This document shows, one piece after another, positions 36,886-45,638 of a DNA stretch of 45,816 bases. Position numbers and translations under genes: made by a program. The notes under the pieces are model-generated. The model saw nothing but the letters and a program-made list of their open reading frames with translations, did not search any database and was not told the DNA's origin. Position 1 is the first letter of the stretch, and each line of letters starts with the position of its first letter. This DNA comes from Magnetococcales bacterium (lineage in GTDB: Bacteria > Pseudomonadota > Magnetococcia > Magnetococcales > JADFWU01). Location of the stretch: positions 64,107 through 109,922 of the forward strand of contig JADFWU010000005.1 of the NCBI GenBank assembly GCA_015234045.1, in the 5' to 3' direction.

Positions 36886-37006
36886 GGCGATGACTCCAAT
36901 CTGACCCAGAATGACCAACAAATTGATGCCGACAATTATGATAAACAACGAAAAAATCGGACATCATTAGACAAGGCCGACACCATCGCCATTGCGATGT
37001 TTCGGT

Positions 37007-37040
37007 ATCATGAAGGGCAGAATGATGCCCTCTTCATGAT
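37007..37040 (-). promoter_or_regulatory. Bulged 13-bp hairpin between acpP and fabF
   Basis: ATCATGAAGGGCA (37007-37019) pairs with TGCCCTCTTCATGAT (37026-37040) with a two-base bulge and a six-base loop. No T-run flanks it, so an RNA-stability or processing role is more likely than intrinsic termination. Confidence 0.5.
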
Positions 37041-37103
37041 GTGTTGATCATTACAGATGAACACTTTCAGACACACTCAACAAGTGTCATTAACCTGCAA
37101 GCA

Positions 37104-37124
37104 AAAGGAAGGAATCCTTCCTTT
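37104..37124 (-). terminator. Nine-base-pair hairpin downstream of acpP
   Basis: AAAGGAAGG and CCTTCCTTT flank a three-base AAT loop. On the minus strand it is followed by a short T-run (TTTTGC). It is a weak or partial terminator candidate for the acpP transcript. Confidence 0.45.
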
Positions 37125-37252
37125 ATCCTTTGACCATACAAAAGCCAGGCAAATATAAGATCAAAAGGAGAAGCAAACCAGCCAACTTTCCATGTCATAA
37201 CAGCGTGCATTATGATAGGGAAAGCTGACTGGAATACATCATAGTCAGTCTA

Positions 37253-37486
37253 TTACAGATTTTTCTCGATGTAATTGACTGCTTGTGCAACTGTGCGAAT
37301 CTCTTCGGCAGCTTCGTCGGGAATTTCACAGCCAAACTCTTCTTCGAGTGCCATGACCAACTCAACATTATCCAAAGAGTCAGCGCCCAGGTCATCGACA
37401 AAATTTGCCTCTTGCTTGACCTGATCCGGCTCTACTCCCAACTGCTCGACCACGATCTTGGCCACGCGTTCCTGAATGTCACTCAT
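37253..37486 (-). CDS. acpP: Acyl carrier protein
   Basis: This 77-residue acidic four-helix protein carries acyl chains on a phosphopantetheine arm attached at S37 in [11 protein letters not shown]. The ATG at 37486, with AGGG nine bases upstream, gives the usual AcpP length; the frame is open eight codons further but without a site. It lies between fabG and fabF, the standard order. Confidence 0.97.
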   Translation of the reverse strand: MSDIQERVAKIVVEQLGVEPDQVKQEANFVDDLGADSLDNVELVMALEEEFGCEIPDEAAEEIRTVAQAVNYIEKNL

Positions 37487-37546
37487 ATTCGTATTCCCTT
37501 CGTTTATCACTTAATCACTCACGCCTTTATAGTGTGACAGGGTAAT

Positions 37547-38287
37547 CTAACCCATGTACATACCACCATTGACGCTCAAGGTCTCCCCGGTGATGTAAGC
37601 CGCATCATCGGAAGCAAGAAAGGCGATGGCATTTGCCACATCCTGTGATTGCCCCATGGACCCCATCGGAATTTGGGAGAGGATAGCGTCACGCGCTTCA
37701 GGTTTCAACTTATCAGTCATTGCCGTCTGAATAAAACCTGGCGCAACGCAGTTAACAGTAATGCCACGGCTGGCTACTTCTCGGGCTACAGTTTTACTGA
37801 ACCCGATCAAACCAGCTTTGGAAGCGGTATAGTTAGCTTGTCCGGCGTTCCCGGTCAACCCAACTACTGAAGCAATATTGACGATTCGCCCGTAGCGGGC
37901 TTTCATCATAGGTCGAATCACCAGCTGAGTCAGGTTAAAAATGCTGGTGAGATTGATTTGCATCACCAGTTCCCAATCAGCGGGCTTCATCCGCATGAAC
38001 AGGCCATCTTTGGTGATTCCAGCATTATTGACCAGGATATCAATGCGACCAAAAGTGTCCATGGTGAACTTGACCAGCTCCTGGAGCTGGTCCCGTTTGG
38101 TTACATCCGCCTCAAAGCCAACAGTGTTGGGTGCAATTTCTTTCAGTTCTTCAACGATACCTGGGATCAGATCACCTTCAATGGAAGTGATCACAGGTGT
38201 TGCACCGCGTTTAGCCAGCTCTTTAGCTGCAATCAAACCAATGCCCCGTGTAGAGCCGGTTACTATGGCAACACGATCATTCAGCAT
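37547..38287 (-). CDS. fabG: 3-oxoacyl-ACP reductase (FabG)
   Basis: This 246-residue NADPH-dependent short-chain dehydrogenase reduces 3-oxoacyl-ACP. The Rossmann motif TGSTRGIG is at 10-17, and NNAG is at 87-90. The catalytic S140, Y153 and K157 are in NIASVVGLTGNAGQANYTASK. The C-terminal GETLSVNGGMYMG is typical of FabG. It is 63 bp downstream of fabD and followed by acpP. Confidence 0.96.
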   Translation of the reverse strand: MLNDRVAIVTGSTRGIGLIAAKELAKRGATPVITSIEGDLIPGIVEELKEIAPNTVGFEADVTKRDQLQELVKFTMDTFGRIDILVNNAGITKDGLFMRMKPADWELVMQINLTSIFNLTQLVIRPMMKARYGRIVNIASVVGLTGNAGQANYTASKAGLIGFSKTVAREVASRGITVNCVAPGFIQTAMTDKLKPEARDAILSQIPMGSMGQSQDVANAIAFLASDDAAYITGETLSVNGGMYMG

Positions 38288-38350
38288 GAGGTCTTTCCTT
38301 TATTCTGCATGAAAGCCCAACCCGAGTGTTTATTACACATTTGGGTCAAA

Positions 38351-39286
38351 TCAGGCATTCTTGAGTTTTTGAACATCGTCCGGAGTATTGACAAACAGCG
38401 CGTTCGCTTTGCGGTCGATGCGGCGCATCATACCGGTCAATACTTTGCCAGAGCCTACCTCAACAAAGGTATCAACGCCCAGGGCTTGCAGCTGTTTAAT
38501 GGACGCTTCCCAACGCACGGCACCGGTTACCTGTTTCACCAACAGATCACGAATCTGACTGCCTTCAGTAACGCTATCAGCAGTCACATTGGCAATCAAT
38601 GGTGTTGTGAGATCTGTTATTTCAGTAGCAGCCAGTGCTTCTGCCATTTTTTCAGCGGCCGGCTGCATTAACGGACAGTGAAATGGCGCGGAAACCGCGA
38701 GTATCACGCATCTTTTTGCGCCTTGTTCCTTAGCCAGAGCAACGGCTTTTTCCACTGCGTCCTTATGGCCGGAAATGACAATTTGCGCGGCAGTATTGTA
38801 ATTGGCTGGCACACAGATCTTACCCGTCTCTTCAGACGCTTGCTGACAAACCGATTCAACCTTGTCCACGGCCATGTTCAACATGGCTGCCATAGAGCCA
38901 ACGCCAACCGGTACAGCCGCCTGCATGGCTTTGCCGCGCAGATTGACCAGTCGTACAGCATCCGCAAAGCTGAAACCACCAGCAGCACAGATGGCGGCAT
39001 ATTCACCCAAAGAGTGACCGGCCACATAATCGGGACGAAGATCAGTTTCACTGATCAAGTGTTGGTAAGCTGCCATAGCGACAGTTACCAAGGCAGGCTG
39101 AGTATTCTCAGTCAATGTCAGGTCTGCTTCCGGCCCATTAAACATCAGGTCAGAGAGTTTATAGCCCAGAACGTCATCAGCCTCATTGAACAGATCACCT
39201 ACAGTCCCGCCAAGATCTGCGAGCGCTTTGCCCATGCCAACAGCTTGAGCACCCTGTCCAGGAAATAGAAAAGCAGTCTTGCCCAT
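38351..39286 (-). CDS. fabD: Malonyl-CoA:ACP transacylase (FabD)
   Basis: This is a 311-residue enzyme that loads malonate onto ACP. It has the N-terminal PGQGAQAVGMG motif, nucleophile S92 in GHSLGEYAA (same position as in E. coli FabD), and general base H203 in SAPFHCPLM. It has the full family length and an intact frame. It is the first gene of the fabD-fabG-acpP-fabF-mltG-tmk-holB-PSP1 string; the 448-bp gap upstream should contain the promoter. Confidence 0.96.
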   Translation of the reverse strand: MGKTAFLFPGQGAQAVGMGKALADLGGTVGDLFNEADDVLGYKLSDLMFNGPEADLTLTENTQPALVTVAMAAYQHLISETDLRPDYVAGHSLGEYAAICAAGGFSFADAVRLVNLRGKAMQAAVPVGVGSMAAMLNMAVDKVESVCQQASEETGKICVPANYNTAAQIVISGHKDAVEKAVALAKEQGAKRCVILAVSAPFHCPLMQPAAEKMAEALAATEITDLTTPLIANVTADSVTEGSQIRDLLVKQVTGAVRWEASIKQLQALGVDTFVEVGSGKVLTGMMRRIDRKANALFVNTPDDVQKLKNA

Positions 39287-39734
39287 AGATATATTTTCCG
39301 TGTTTTTGTTTTGGATTCAATCCCGGATAAGTTCAACTAAGCAGAGGTAACCCTTCTTTAACGCACTGCCCAATACGATCAAACAACAGGCTATTTAGAC
39401 CAGTTATTTTTGCTGTCGATTCTGCTTATCCAGGCAAAATCGCCTCAATGATGCGGCAACATCTCTTCTGGGTCCAGTATTTTTCGCAACGAACAGGCCG
39501 GTAATTTGCTGATAAGAAGACTGCTTCTCATCTAATATATTGATATTATTGGATATAGTTGCAGTTTCACCGAGGTGTAACACCCTGTCAGATCACTTAT
39601 TTATTTTAATAAACATATAGATGAAAAATTATCCGTTGAAATTAGGTTAACAATAGAAAACAGTCCCATCATACCCATAAAAAAAAGCCCCAAAATCGGG
39701 ACTTTTTTTTATGATTTATAAAACATTTGCAAAA
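39287..39734. other. Intergenic region upstream of fabD
   Basis: This AT-rich stretch of 448 bp has no supportable gene. The only clear element is the terminator at 39679-39710. The rest must hold the fab promoter on the minus strand, but no box pair stands out. Confidence 0.6.
39679..39710 (-). terminator. Intrinsic terminator, potentially bidirectional
   Basis: An eight-base A-run, a short GC stem with one mismatch (GCCCC against GGGAC), a six-base loop and an eight-base T-run give T-tracts on both strands. It lies 24 bp after the stop of the small gene at 39735 and should end the exbB-exbD-NYN transcript. Confidence 0.8.
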
Positions 39735-40076
39735 TCAACTGGGATCAGCCTCAATGCTGGCAAAAGCAAATGCAGCAAAAGCACGGGACTCCGCTTCAGA
39801 TGAAAATGTCGGTGTGATAAGGTGATCACCTTCATCCATCCACCACTCAACCCGACACCCGCTGTGATCTGAAGAGCAGATCACCTGAGCCGGTGCATGT
39901 TCTTCCATCACGCCCCACGCTTCAGACATGGCACTCAATGAGGCTTTCATATCCGTCGAATAGTGTGGCAAATGGTCGCTATTGTCATAATGGAGGGCAA
40001 AGGCCACAAGCTGATCACGATGAACAGCGTCTGGTTGACCGCGCCACGTATCGAACAGGCTTTGAATTGACGTCAT
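39735..40076 (-). CDS. Small hypothetical protein, 113 aa
   Basis: The protein is not recognised. It is a 113-residue acidic soluble protein with no signal peptide or membrane helix. Features include a helical N-terminal half (SIQSLFDTWRGQPD, MKASLSAMSEAWGVMEEH), two Cys (VICSSDHSGCRVEWW) and an Ala/Phe-rich C-terminus. The start is well supported by AAGGAGGGAGAT directly before the ATG. It sits 27 bp after the NYN-domain gene and before a terminator, so it is probably the last gene of the exbB-exbD-NYN transcript. Confidence 0.75.
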   Translation of the reverse strand: MTSIQSLFDTWRGQPDAVHRDQLVAFALHYDNSDHLPHYSTDMKASLSAMSEAWGVMEEHAPAQVICSSDHSGCRVEWWMDEGDHLITPTFSSEAESRAFAAFAFASIEADPS

Positions 40077-40103
40077 ATCTCCCTCCTTTTTCCAGAATCT
40101 GGA

Positions 40104-40640
40104 TCAGCCGTTGGGTTGACGTATTAGATCATCCTTAATGCTGTTTAGTTCAATAAACTCGTCAGACTGACGGCGCAGTTCATCAGCAATCATAGGAGGC
40201 TGCGTCATCAAAGAAGAGATCACGGTTACCTGTTTACCGAGATTTTGCACTTCTTCAACAACACTTCGGAAATCGCCATCACCGGAAAACAGTACTGCAT
40301 GATCGTAGTAAGGAGCCATTGTCAACATGCCAACGGCAATCTCAATATCCATATTGCCTTTGGTACGTTTATTACCCGTGACTGGGTCCACATACTCTTT
40401 GATCGGTTTGGTGACCACGGAATAACCATTGTAAGCCAACCAGTCAACCAAAGGGCGAATGGGAGAATAGTCCTGCTCATCGCCTAGTGCGGTGTAATAA
40501 TAGGCACGAATGAGGCGGCCACGAGCATGAAAATAAGAGAGTAGCTTTTTATAATCAAAATCAAAGCCTAGGGAACGAATTGCTGCATAAAGGTTAGATC
40601 CATCAATAAAAACTGCGATGCGTTCATTGGGATAGAACAT
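40104..40640 (-). CDS. NYN-domain (LabA/DUF88-like) putative RNase
   Basis: This 178-residue protein has the PIN-like NYN fold. The acidic metal-binding motifs are RIAVFIDGSNLY at the N-terminus, KGNMDIEIAVGML in the middle and AVLFSGDGDFRSVVEE, followed by VTVISS. NYN proteins of the LabA/YaiI-like DUF88 group are predicted or shown single-strand RNA nucleases. The active-site Asp residues are all present, so it is probably catalytically active. The RNA target is unknown. It follows exbD by 40 bp. Confidence 0.9.
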   Translation of the reverse strand: MFYPNERIAVFIDGSNLYAAIRSLGFDFDYKKLLSYFHARGRLIRAYYYTALGDEQDYSPIRPLVDWLAYNGYSVVTKPIKEYVDPVTGNKRTKGNMDIEIAVGMLTMAPYYDHAVLFSGDGDFRSVVEEVQNLGKQVTVISSLMTQPPMIADELRRQSDEFIELNSIKDDLIRQPNG

Positions 40641-40680
40641 TAGAATTGAATTCCTCTACTAAGTTAAGACCTTTCAGAAT

Positions 40681-41097
40681 CTAATTACTTTCAGTCAGGT
40701 CAGCAGGCCTGGTTGCAATCATCAGTCGAGAAATACCTGCCTGACGGGCGAAATCAAAAACCTTGACCACATCACCATGTCGAGCAGTTTCGTGGGCCTG
40801 GACCAATAAAGTGCCAGAGGGGTGCCCACGCACGAAATTCATTAACTCTTTTTCAAGCCTTGATCGATTAACAACCTGATTATTAAAGTGAAACCTTCCA
40901 TATTGATCAACAGATATTACCAGCCGATCCATGATGGGTTGGTGTTGCCCGGTTTGCGCCTCTGGTAGTTTTAAACCGATTCCACCGTTGGAAAAGGTCG
41001 TGGTGACTAGAAAAAAAAGCACCAACAAAAACATCACATCCAACAATGGAGTGATATCCAGAGTAACATCACGTTGCGGCCGGTTCCGAAACTGCAT
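40681..41097 (-). CDS. exbD: ExbD/TolR-type biopolymer transport protein
   Basis: This 138-residue protein has a short cytoplasmic N-terminus, one transmembrane helix with the essential Asp (LDITPLLDVMFLLVLFFLV) and a periplasmic ExbD domain. With the ExbB-type protein upstream it forms the proton-driven motor that energises TonB or TolA. No tonB or tolA gene is in view, so the ExbD and TolR assignments cannot be separated by context; length and motif favour ExbD. Confidence 0.88.
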   Translation of the reverse strand: MQFRNRPQRDVTLDITPLLDVMFLLVLFFLVTTTFSNGGIGLKLPEAQTGQHQPIMDRLVISVDQYGRFHFNNQVVNRSRLEKELMNFVRGHPSGTLLVQAHETARHGDVVKVFDFARQAGISRLMIATRPADLTESN

Positions 41098-41112
41098 AAA
41101 AACACAACTCCG

Positions 41113-41718
41113 CTAATGCCCGGATTTAATATGTTCGACAATCATCAAGGCAAATTGTTCCAATTCTACAACATATCGGTCAATGACACGGTTGAAATAT
41201 CGGTATAGAGCCAGAGAAGGAATCGCAACAAACAAACCGGCAGCTGTTGTGGTTAATGCCTCACTAATGCCACCAGCCAAGACCGTTGGATTGCCAACAC
41301 CTACATCCGATACTACTGAGAAAACCGTGATCATGCCGATAACCGTACCTAAAAGGCCAAGCAAAGGCGTGATCTGAGCAATGGTGCCCAGGAAATTCAG
41401 ATAGCGTTCCAGTTGGATAATCTCCTGCCGTCCAGCCTCTTCCAATCCTTCCTTAATCACGCCGCGCCGTTCACCCGCATTCTTCAAGCCACTGAGTACA
41501 ATGGCTCCAAAAGCTGTCCGGCTCTTTCGACAATAGGACTGAGCACCATTTAAATCGCCATGACGCACCATAAGCTCAACTTGCTGTATAGCACGCGGTG
41601 GTATGACACGGTTACGTCGAAGCGTCCAAAAACGCTCCAAAACAATAGCCAGTGCCATTACGGAGCATAGACCAATGGGGATCATCATCACCCCGCCCCG
41701 CGTCAATAGTTCCAACAT
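41113..41718 (-). CDS. exbB: ExbB/TolQ/MotA-family proton channel protein
   Basis: This 201-residue inner-membrane protein has three hydrophobic helices: one near the N-terminus (MMIPIGLCSVMALAIVLERFW), then a pair (FLGTIAQITPLLGLLGTVIGMITVF and EALTTTAAGLFVAIPSLALYRYF) with the family Gly/Thr-rich channel motifs. It forms the proton channel with the ExbD-type partner 15 bp downstream. It is the first gene of the exbB-exbD-NYN-unknown transcript. Confidence 0.9.
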   Translation of the reverse strand: MLELLTRGGVMMIPIGLCSVMALAIVLERFWTLRRNRVIPPRAIQQVELMVRHGDLNGAQSYCRKSRTAFGAIVLSGLKNAGERRGVIKEGLEEAGRQEIIQLERYLNFLGTIAQITPLLGLLGTVIGMITVFSVVSDVGVGNPTVLAGGISEALTTTAAGLFVAIPSLALYRYFNRVIDRYVVELEQFALMIVEHIKSGH

Positions 41719-42047
41719 GATCAGAACCGCTATTTAATTCATTAACTCACATGGGGTCATATCATGCCCCCTATACAGTGGAACTTTTCAGTGTTCAGTG
41801 TCTACTGTTTATCTCTTTTTCTCTCAATACATTTTCCCACCAAGAGAACAGAAGATCCTATAATAGACTCTAATCAAGAGGTCGCACTCTATTTAAGCAC
41901 GCCCAATCACCAAACAGCACCAGTCTGAAAAGTAACCAAGACAGCCGTTCAGCATCACTTTATTATTGATTTTATTGGATTTTTTTGTCTGGAAACAGAA
42001 GATAGGCACATCTATAAACAGCGTAAAGAATAAAATGAATAATAAAA
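41719..42047. other. Intergenic region between the tRNA array and exbB
   Basis: This gap of 329 bp is AT-rich, with no supportable ORF of its own and a short direct repeat (TCAGTGT twice near 41788-41802). It should contain the exbB promoter and the end of the tRNA transcript. No clear terminator stem was seen. Confidence 0.5.
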
Positions 42048-42122
<75 letters not shown>

Positions 42123-42201
42123 ACGACATACACGTACATATTTCACTCACCAAACCAAATGACAAATAGCCGACTAATTGGTTCAGCTTTCTACAAACAA
42201 A

Positions 42202-42278
42202 TGGAGGCCGGGGTGGGATTCGAACCCACGTGTAAAGGTTTTGCAGACCTCAGCGTTAGACCACTTCGCCACCCGGCC
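42202..42278 (-). tRNA. tRNA-Cys (anticodon GCA)
   Basis: The acceptor arms GGCCGGG and CCCGGCC pair. The anticodon loop CTGCAAA gives GCA, the T arm is GTGGGTTCGAATCCCAC, and CCA is encoded after discriminator T. The gene is 77 nt and lies between two tRNA-Gly genes. Confidence 0.96.
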
Positions 42279-42286
42279 AAAATAAA

Positions 42287-42361
<75 letters not shown>

Positions 42362-42461
42362 TCACGTCCTGTGGATGAGTGAACTGCTTATCCCCAGAAC
42401 CCGACTGACCGGCATCATAGTCAAAAGCCTTGTAGCCGTCAACCGATGAAAAGCACCTTTC

Positions 42462-43004
42462 TTACTGCCCTCGAATTGAAGGCCATGCCCGCATCATGTA
42501 TTGGGCACCAGACAACAGGGTTAACAATGCGGAGGCATAAAGACAAAACAGTCCAGGAATTACAAGAGAAATAGTTAAACTTCCCTGTAACATCAACATG
42601 ATGATGGCAGCCATCTGAAAACCGGTTTTCCATTTTCCTGTCCATGAGACGGGCACGCCTCCTCCTTGGCCAGACATGAATTCCCGTAAGGCCATAATCG
42701 TGATCTCACGTGCCATGATGATCAAAACAACGATCAACGGTGCTTGGTCCAACGAGACAAGCAGGATGAGTGCGGAGAGTACAAGAAGCTTGTCAGCTAC
42801 GGGATCAAAGAATTTACCAAAGGTCGTCAACTCTCCGCGTCGTCGGGCCAGGTAACCGTCTGCCCAATCGGTTATTGCAGCCAGTGCAAAAAAGAGTGCA
42901 GGTAGAATCTGCCCCAAGCGTCCAGGTAGATAGGAACATCCGACAAAGAACGGAATCAATACAATCCGTGAGGCTGTCAGGGTATTAGGAAGATTCCACA
43001 ACAT
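42462..43004 (-). CDS. pgsA: CDP-diacylglycerol-glycerol-3-phosphate 3-phosphatidyltransferase
   Basis: This 180-residue integral membrane enzyme makes phosphatidylglycerophosphate from CDP-diacylglycerol and glycerol-3-phosphate. The complete CDP-alcohol phosphotransferase motif spans DWADGYLARRRGELTTFG...FFDPVADK, with all four aspartates (D-x2-DG-x2-AR-x8-G-x3-D-x3-D). Several hydrophobic helices follow. It lies 17 bp downstream of uvrC, a conserved neighbour in proteobacteria, and upstream of the tRNA-Gly/Cys/Gly genes. Confidence 0.95.
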   Translation of the reverse strand: MLWNLPNTLTASRIVLIPFFVGCSYLPGRLGQILPALFFALAAITDWADGYLARRRGELTTFGKFFDPVADKLLVLSALILLVSLDQAPLIVVLIIMAREITIMALREFMSGQGGGVPVSWTGKWKTGFQMAAIIMLMLQGSLTISLVIPGLFCLYASALLTLLSGAQYMMRAWPSIRGQ

Positions 43005-43021
43005 AAAATAATCTATTTACT

Positions 43022-44869
43022 TCAAGAGGTTTCATTTAGAAAGCGAGAGATTTTCTCAGCAAGCTTTCTACTCATGCCTGGCAGTTCTGCCAATTTTTCT
43101 ACCGATGCCTCACGCATAACCGCCACTGAACCGAAGTGGGCTAAGAGCGCTTTTTTCCGTTTGGTACCAACGCCCGGCACCGTATCCAATACAGAGCGCG
43201 TTTGTCGTTTGCTACGCCGTAGTCGATGATACCCTATGGCAAAACGGTGTGCTTCATCACGTATTCTTTGCAGCAAGAATAGTGCCGGAGAGTCAACAGG
43301 TAAAACAAGGGGCTCTGTTTGTTCCGGTAAAAAAAATCGCTCTCGACCAGCATTCCTGTCTGGTCCTTTGGCAATGGCTACCATGAACAAACCGTCCAGT
43401 TGCAACTCTTCAGCTACAGAGAGTGCCGCATTCAACTGCCCTCGTCCACCATCCAATAACACCAAATCCGGCCAGACACCAGAGTCTGGTTGTTCCTTCA
43501 GACGTTGGAAACGTCTCATCAGCACATGGCCCATTCGTGCAGTATCATCATTCAGCCCTTCTTTATCTACTGAAAATTTTCGATAAGCAGACTTTTCGAA
43601 GCCACGCTGAGAATAGACAATCATAGATCCAACAGGATCAGTATCTTGAATATGGGAGATGTCATAACACTCAATGCGTTCAGGCACCCTGTCCAACGCC
43701 AGAATCTCTTTTAATTGAGTCAACACCTGACCATGACTGGCTTTATTGGAAAGATGCCGCTGCAATGCTTTTTTTCCATTGCTATGAGCCAAATCCAATA
43801 ATTGACGTGTGGCACCACGTTGAGGACGATGGATTTTCACCACTCCGCCTCTTTTTTGCGTCAAGGCTTCAGTCAACCATTGTTGCTGATCCACTGTGAT
43901 ATTGACAAGAATTTCTGCTGGTGGTGACCTATCCAGATAATATTGCTGAATAAAAGCACTCAAAATCGTTTCAGGGCTTAATCCATCGGTATTTTCAGGA
44001 AAGTGGCTTCGATCACCTAGATTGAGGCCGCCGCGTATGAAGAATACTTGAACAACAGTAAACCCTTCATTTTGAACCAAAGCCATTATATCCACATCTC
44101 TATGGCCCTTGAGACCTGTTCCTTGGCGTTTTTGCACATATTCCAACGCCTTTAGGCGGTCCCGTAACTGTGCCGCCTCTTCAAAGGCCAGATCCTTGGA
44201 AACCTGCCACATCTTTTCTTTAAGTCGAGCAACAAGCTGGCGATCTTTTCCCTGAAGAAACAAGGTTACTTCTCGAATCCATACACCATAGTGAGCTTCG
44301 GTTACCCGTGAACTACAGGGTCCGGAACAGCGTTTGATCTGATATTGAAGGCAGGGACGTTTTCGTCCAGAAAATTGAATGTCAGTGCATTGACGAATCG
44401 GGAAAATACGTTGCAGCCAAGTCAGCGTCTCACGTACCGCATTCACCGATGGATAAGGCCCAAAAAAACGCCCTTTCTTACCATCAATACTGCCCCTGAA
44501 GAGCGCAAGACGTGGAAATTTATGATCTAAGGAGAGATGTAGATATGGATAGCTTTTCCCATCTTTTAACAATACATTATAGCGTGGTTGCAGATTCTTG
44601 ATTAAGTTTGACTCAAGGATCAGCGCCTCATTTTCACTGGCTGTGATGGTAAATTCAAGCCCTTTGGCTTGAAGAAGCATCACATAGGTCTTTTCAGTCT
44701 GACTGTTTTTATTAAAATAGGACAGAACCCGCTTACGCAGTGCTTTTGCTTTTCCTACATAAAGCACCCTATCCTCTTGATCTAAAAATCGATATACTCC
44801 TGGATCAAGAGGCAATTTTACCGCTTTTTTTCGAAGTGGATGAACCTTTTTACTACCGCTCTGACCCAC
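43022..44869 (-). CDS. uvrC: Excinuclease ABC subunit C
   Basis: This 615-residue nuclease makes both incisions in nucleotide excision repair. The N-terminal GIY-YIG nuclease (PGVYRFLDQEDRVLYVGKAKALRKRV) makes the 3' cut. A UVR/UvrB-binding motif (LARLKEKMWQVSKDLAFEEAAQLRDRL) follows at about 200-235. The RNase H-like 5' nuclease starts near ERIECYDISHIQDTDPVGSM with later LVLLDGGRGQ, and C-terminal helix-hairpin-helix repeats (VPGVGTKRKKALLAHFGS, LPGMSRKLAEKI) bind DNA. The start is a GTG at 44869 with GGTGG six bases upstream, overlapping the lgt end by 17 bases. Confidence 0.96.
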   Translation of the reverse strand: MGQSGSKKVHPLRKKAVKLPLDPGVYRFLDQEDRVLYVGKAKALRKRVLSYFNKNSQTEKTYVMLLQAKGLEFTITASENEALILESNLIKNLQPRYNVLLKDGKSYPYLHLSLDHKFPRLALFRGSIDGKKGRFFGPYPSVNAVRETLTWLQRIFPIRQCTDIQFSGRKRPCLQYQIKRCSGPCSSRVTEAHYGVWIREVTLFLQGKDRQLVARLKEKMWQVSKDLAFEEAAQLRDRLKALEYVQKRQGTGLKGHRDVDIMALVQNEGFTVVQVFFIRGGLNLGDRSHFPENTDGLSPETILSAFIQQYYLDRSPPAEILVNITVDQQQWLTEALTQKRGGVVKIHRPQRGATRQLLDLAHSNGKKALQRHLSNKASHGQVLTQLKEILALDRVPERIECYDISHIQDTDPVGSMIVYSQRGFEKSAYRKFSVDKEGLNDDTARMGHVLMRRFQRLKEQPDSGVWPDLVLLDGGRGQLNAALSVAEELQLDGLFMVAIAKGPDRNAGRERFFLPEQTEPLVLPVDSPALFLLQRIRDEAHRFAIGYHRLRRSKRQTRSVLDTVPGVGTKRKKALLAHFGSVAVMREASVEKLAELPGMSRKLAEKISRFLNETS

Positions 44870-45638
44870 GCTTAACCACCCAAAAAATAAGGCCGCTTCC
44901 GATAATGATCATGGGCAGGCTTAACCATTGCCCCAATGTGAAATCCATCGCCAACAAGCCAATGTGGCCGTCCGGTTCCCGGACAAATTCAACAGCAAAC
45001 CGGCATATGCCATACCCTACTAGAAACAACCCGAGTAAAACACCTGGAACTCTTTGTTTAAGTGAAATAATCCATAATATAGTAAAAAGAAAAATGCCTT
45101 CAAGAAAGGCTTCATACAGTTGGCTCGGATGGCGTGGTAATGGACCTCCGGTAGGAAAAATCATAGCCCAAGGTAGATCTGTTGTCCTGCCCCAGAGTTC
45201 TCCATTGATAAAGTTGCCGATTCTTCCCAGAAACAGTCCTAACGGCACTACAGGTACCACCAGATCAGCCAATTCCAAGCACGGTATAGAACGTTTTCTG
45301 GAGAATAATACACAGGCTGCGAGAACTCCTATCACGCCACCATGAAAGGACATGCCGCCCTGCCATACCATGAATATATCCAGAGGATGATCAATAAAGT
45401 AACTGAAATTATAAAAGACGACATAGCCAAGCCGACCGCCCAGGACAATGCCAAGCAGTAGCCAGACCAGCATATCCGCCACATCCTCAGAACTCCAATC
45501 AGGATGCAGTCGCTTGACGCGCCATGAGATGAGAGGCCAACCCAATAAAAAGGCCAAAGAGTACATCAATCCATACCAACGTAGCGCCAATGGACCCACA
45601 CTAACGATAATCGGATCAATCTCAGGGTAGGCAATCAT
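44853..45638 (-). CDS. lgt: Prolipoprotein diacylglyceryl transferase
   Basis: This 261-residue multi-pass inner-membrane enzyme transfers diacylglycerol from phosphatidylglycerol to the lipobox Cys of prolipoproteins such as RlpA. The key motifs are visible: the HGG region (GGMSFHGGVIGVL), the Lgt signature GLFLGRIGNFINGELWGR, and RHPSQLYEAFLEG. The start ATG overlaps the pheA stop (ATGA). Its lipid donor pathway enzyme, pgsA, is in the same gene cluster. Confidence 0.96.
   Translation of the reverse strand: MIAYPEIDPIIVSVGPLALRWYGLMYSLAFLLGWPLISWRVKRLHPDWSSEDVADMLVWLLLGIVLGGRLGYVVFYNFSYFIDHPLDIFMVWQGGMSFHGGVIGVLAACVLFSRKRSIPCLELADLVVPVVPLGLFLGRIGNFINGELWGRTTDLPWAMIFPTGGPLPRHPSQLYEAFLEGIFLFTILWIISLKQRVPGVLLGLFLVGYGICRFAVEFVREPDGHIGLLAMDFTLGQWLSLPMIIIGSGLIFWVVKRGSER

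Larger units (their letters stand above)
36886..37252. other. Structured intergenic region between acpP and fabF
   Basis: This gap of 367 bp has no gene. It contains two hairpins, at 37007-37040 and 37104-37124, listed separately. acpP is usually needed in great excess over fabF, so partial termination or processing here would make sense. Confidence 0.6.

Noticed and set aside
36886-36948. Hydrophobic N-terminal extension of FabF ([18 protein letters not shown])
   Set aside because: It looks like a membrane anchor, but the GTG at 36885 has a good ribosome binding site and begins the standard FabF N-terminus.
37958-39268. Long plus-strand frames (237 and 196 aa) opposite fabG and fabD
   Set aside because: They are antisense to genes with complete catalytic motifs, have no ribosome binding site and no recognisable domain.
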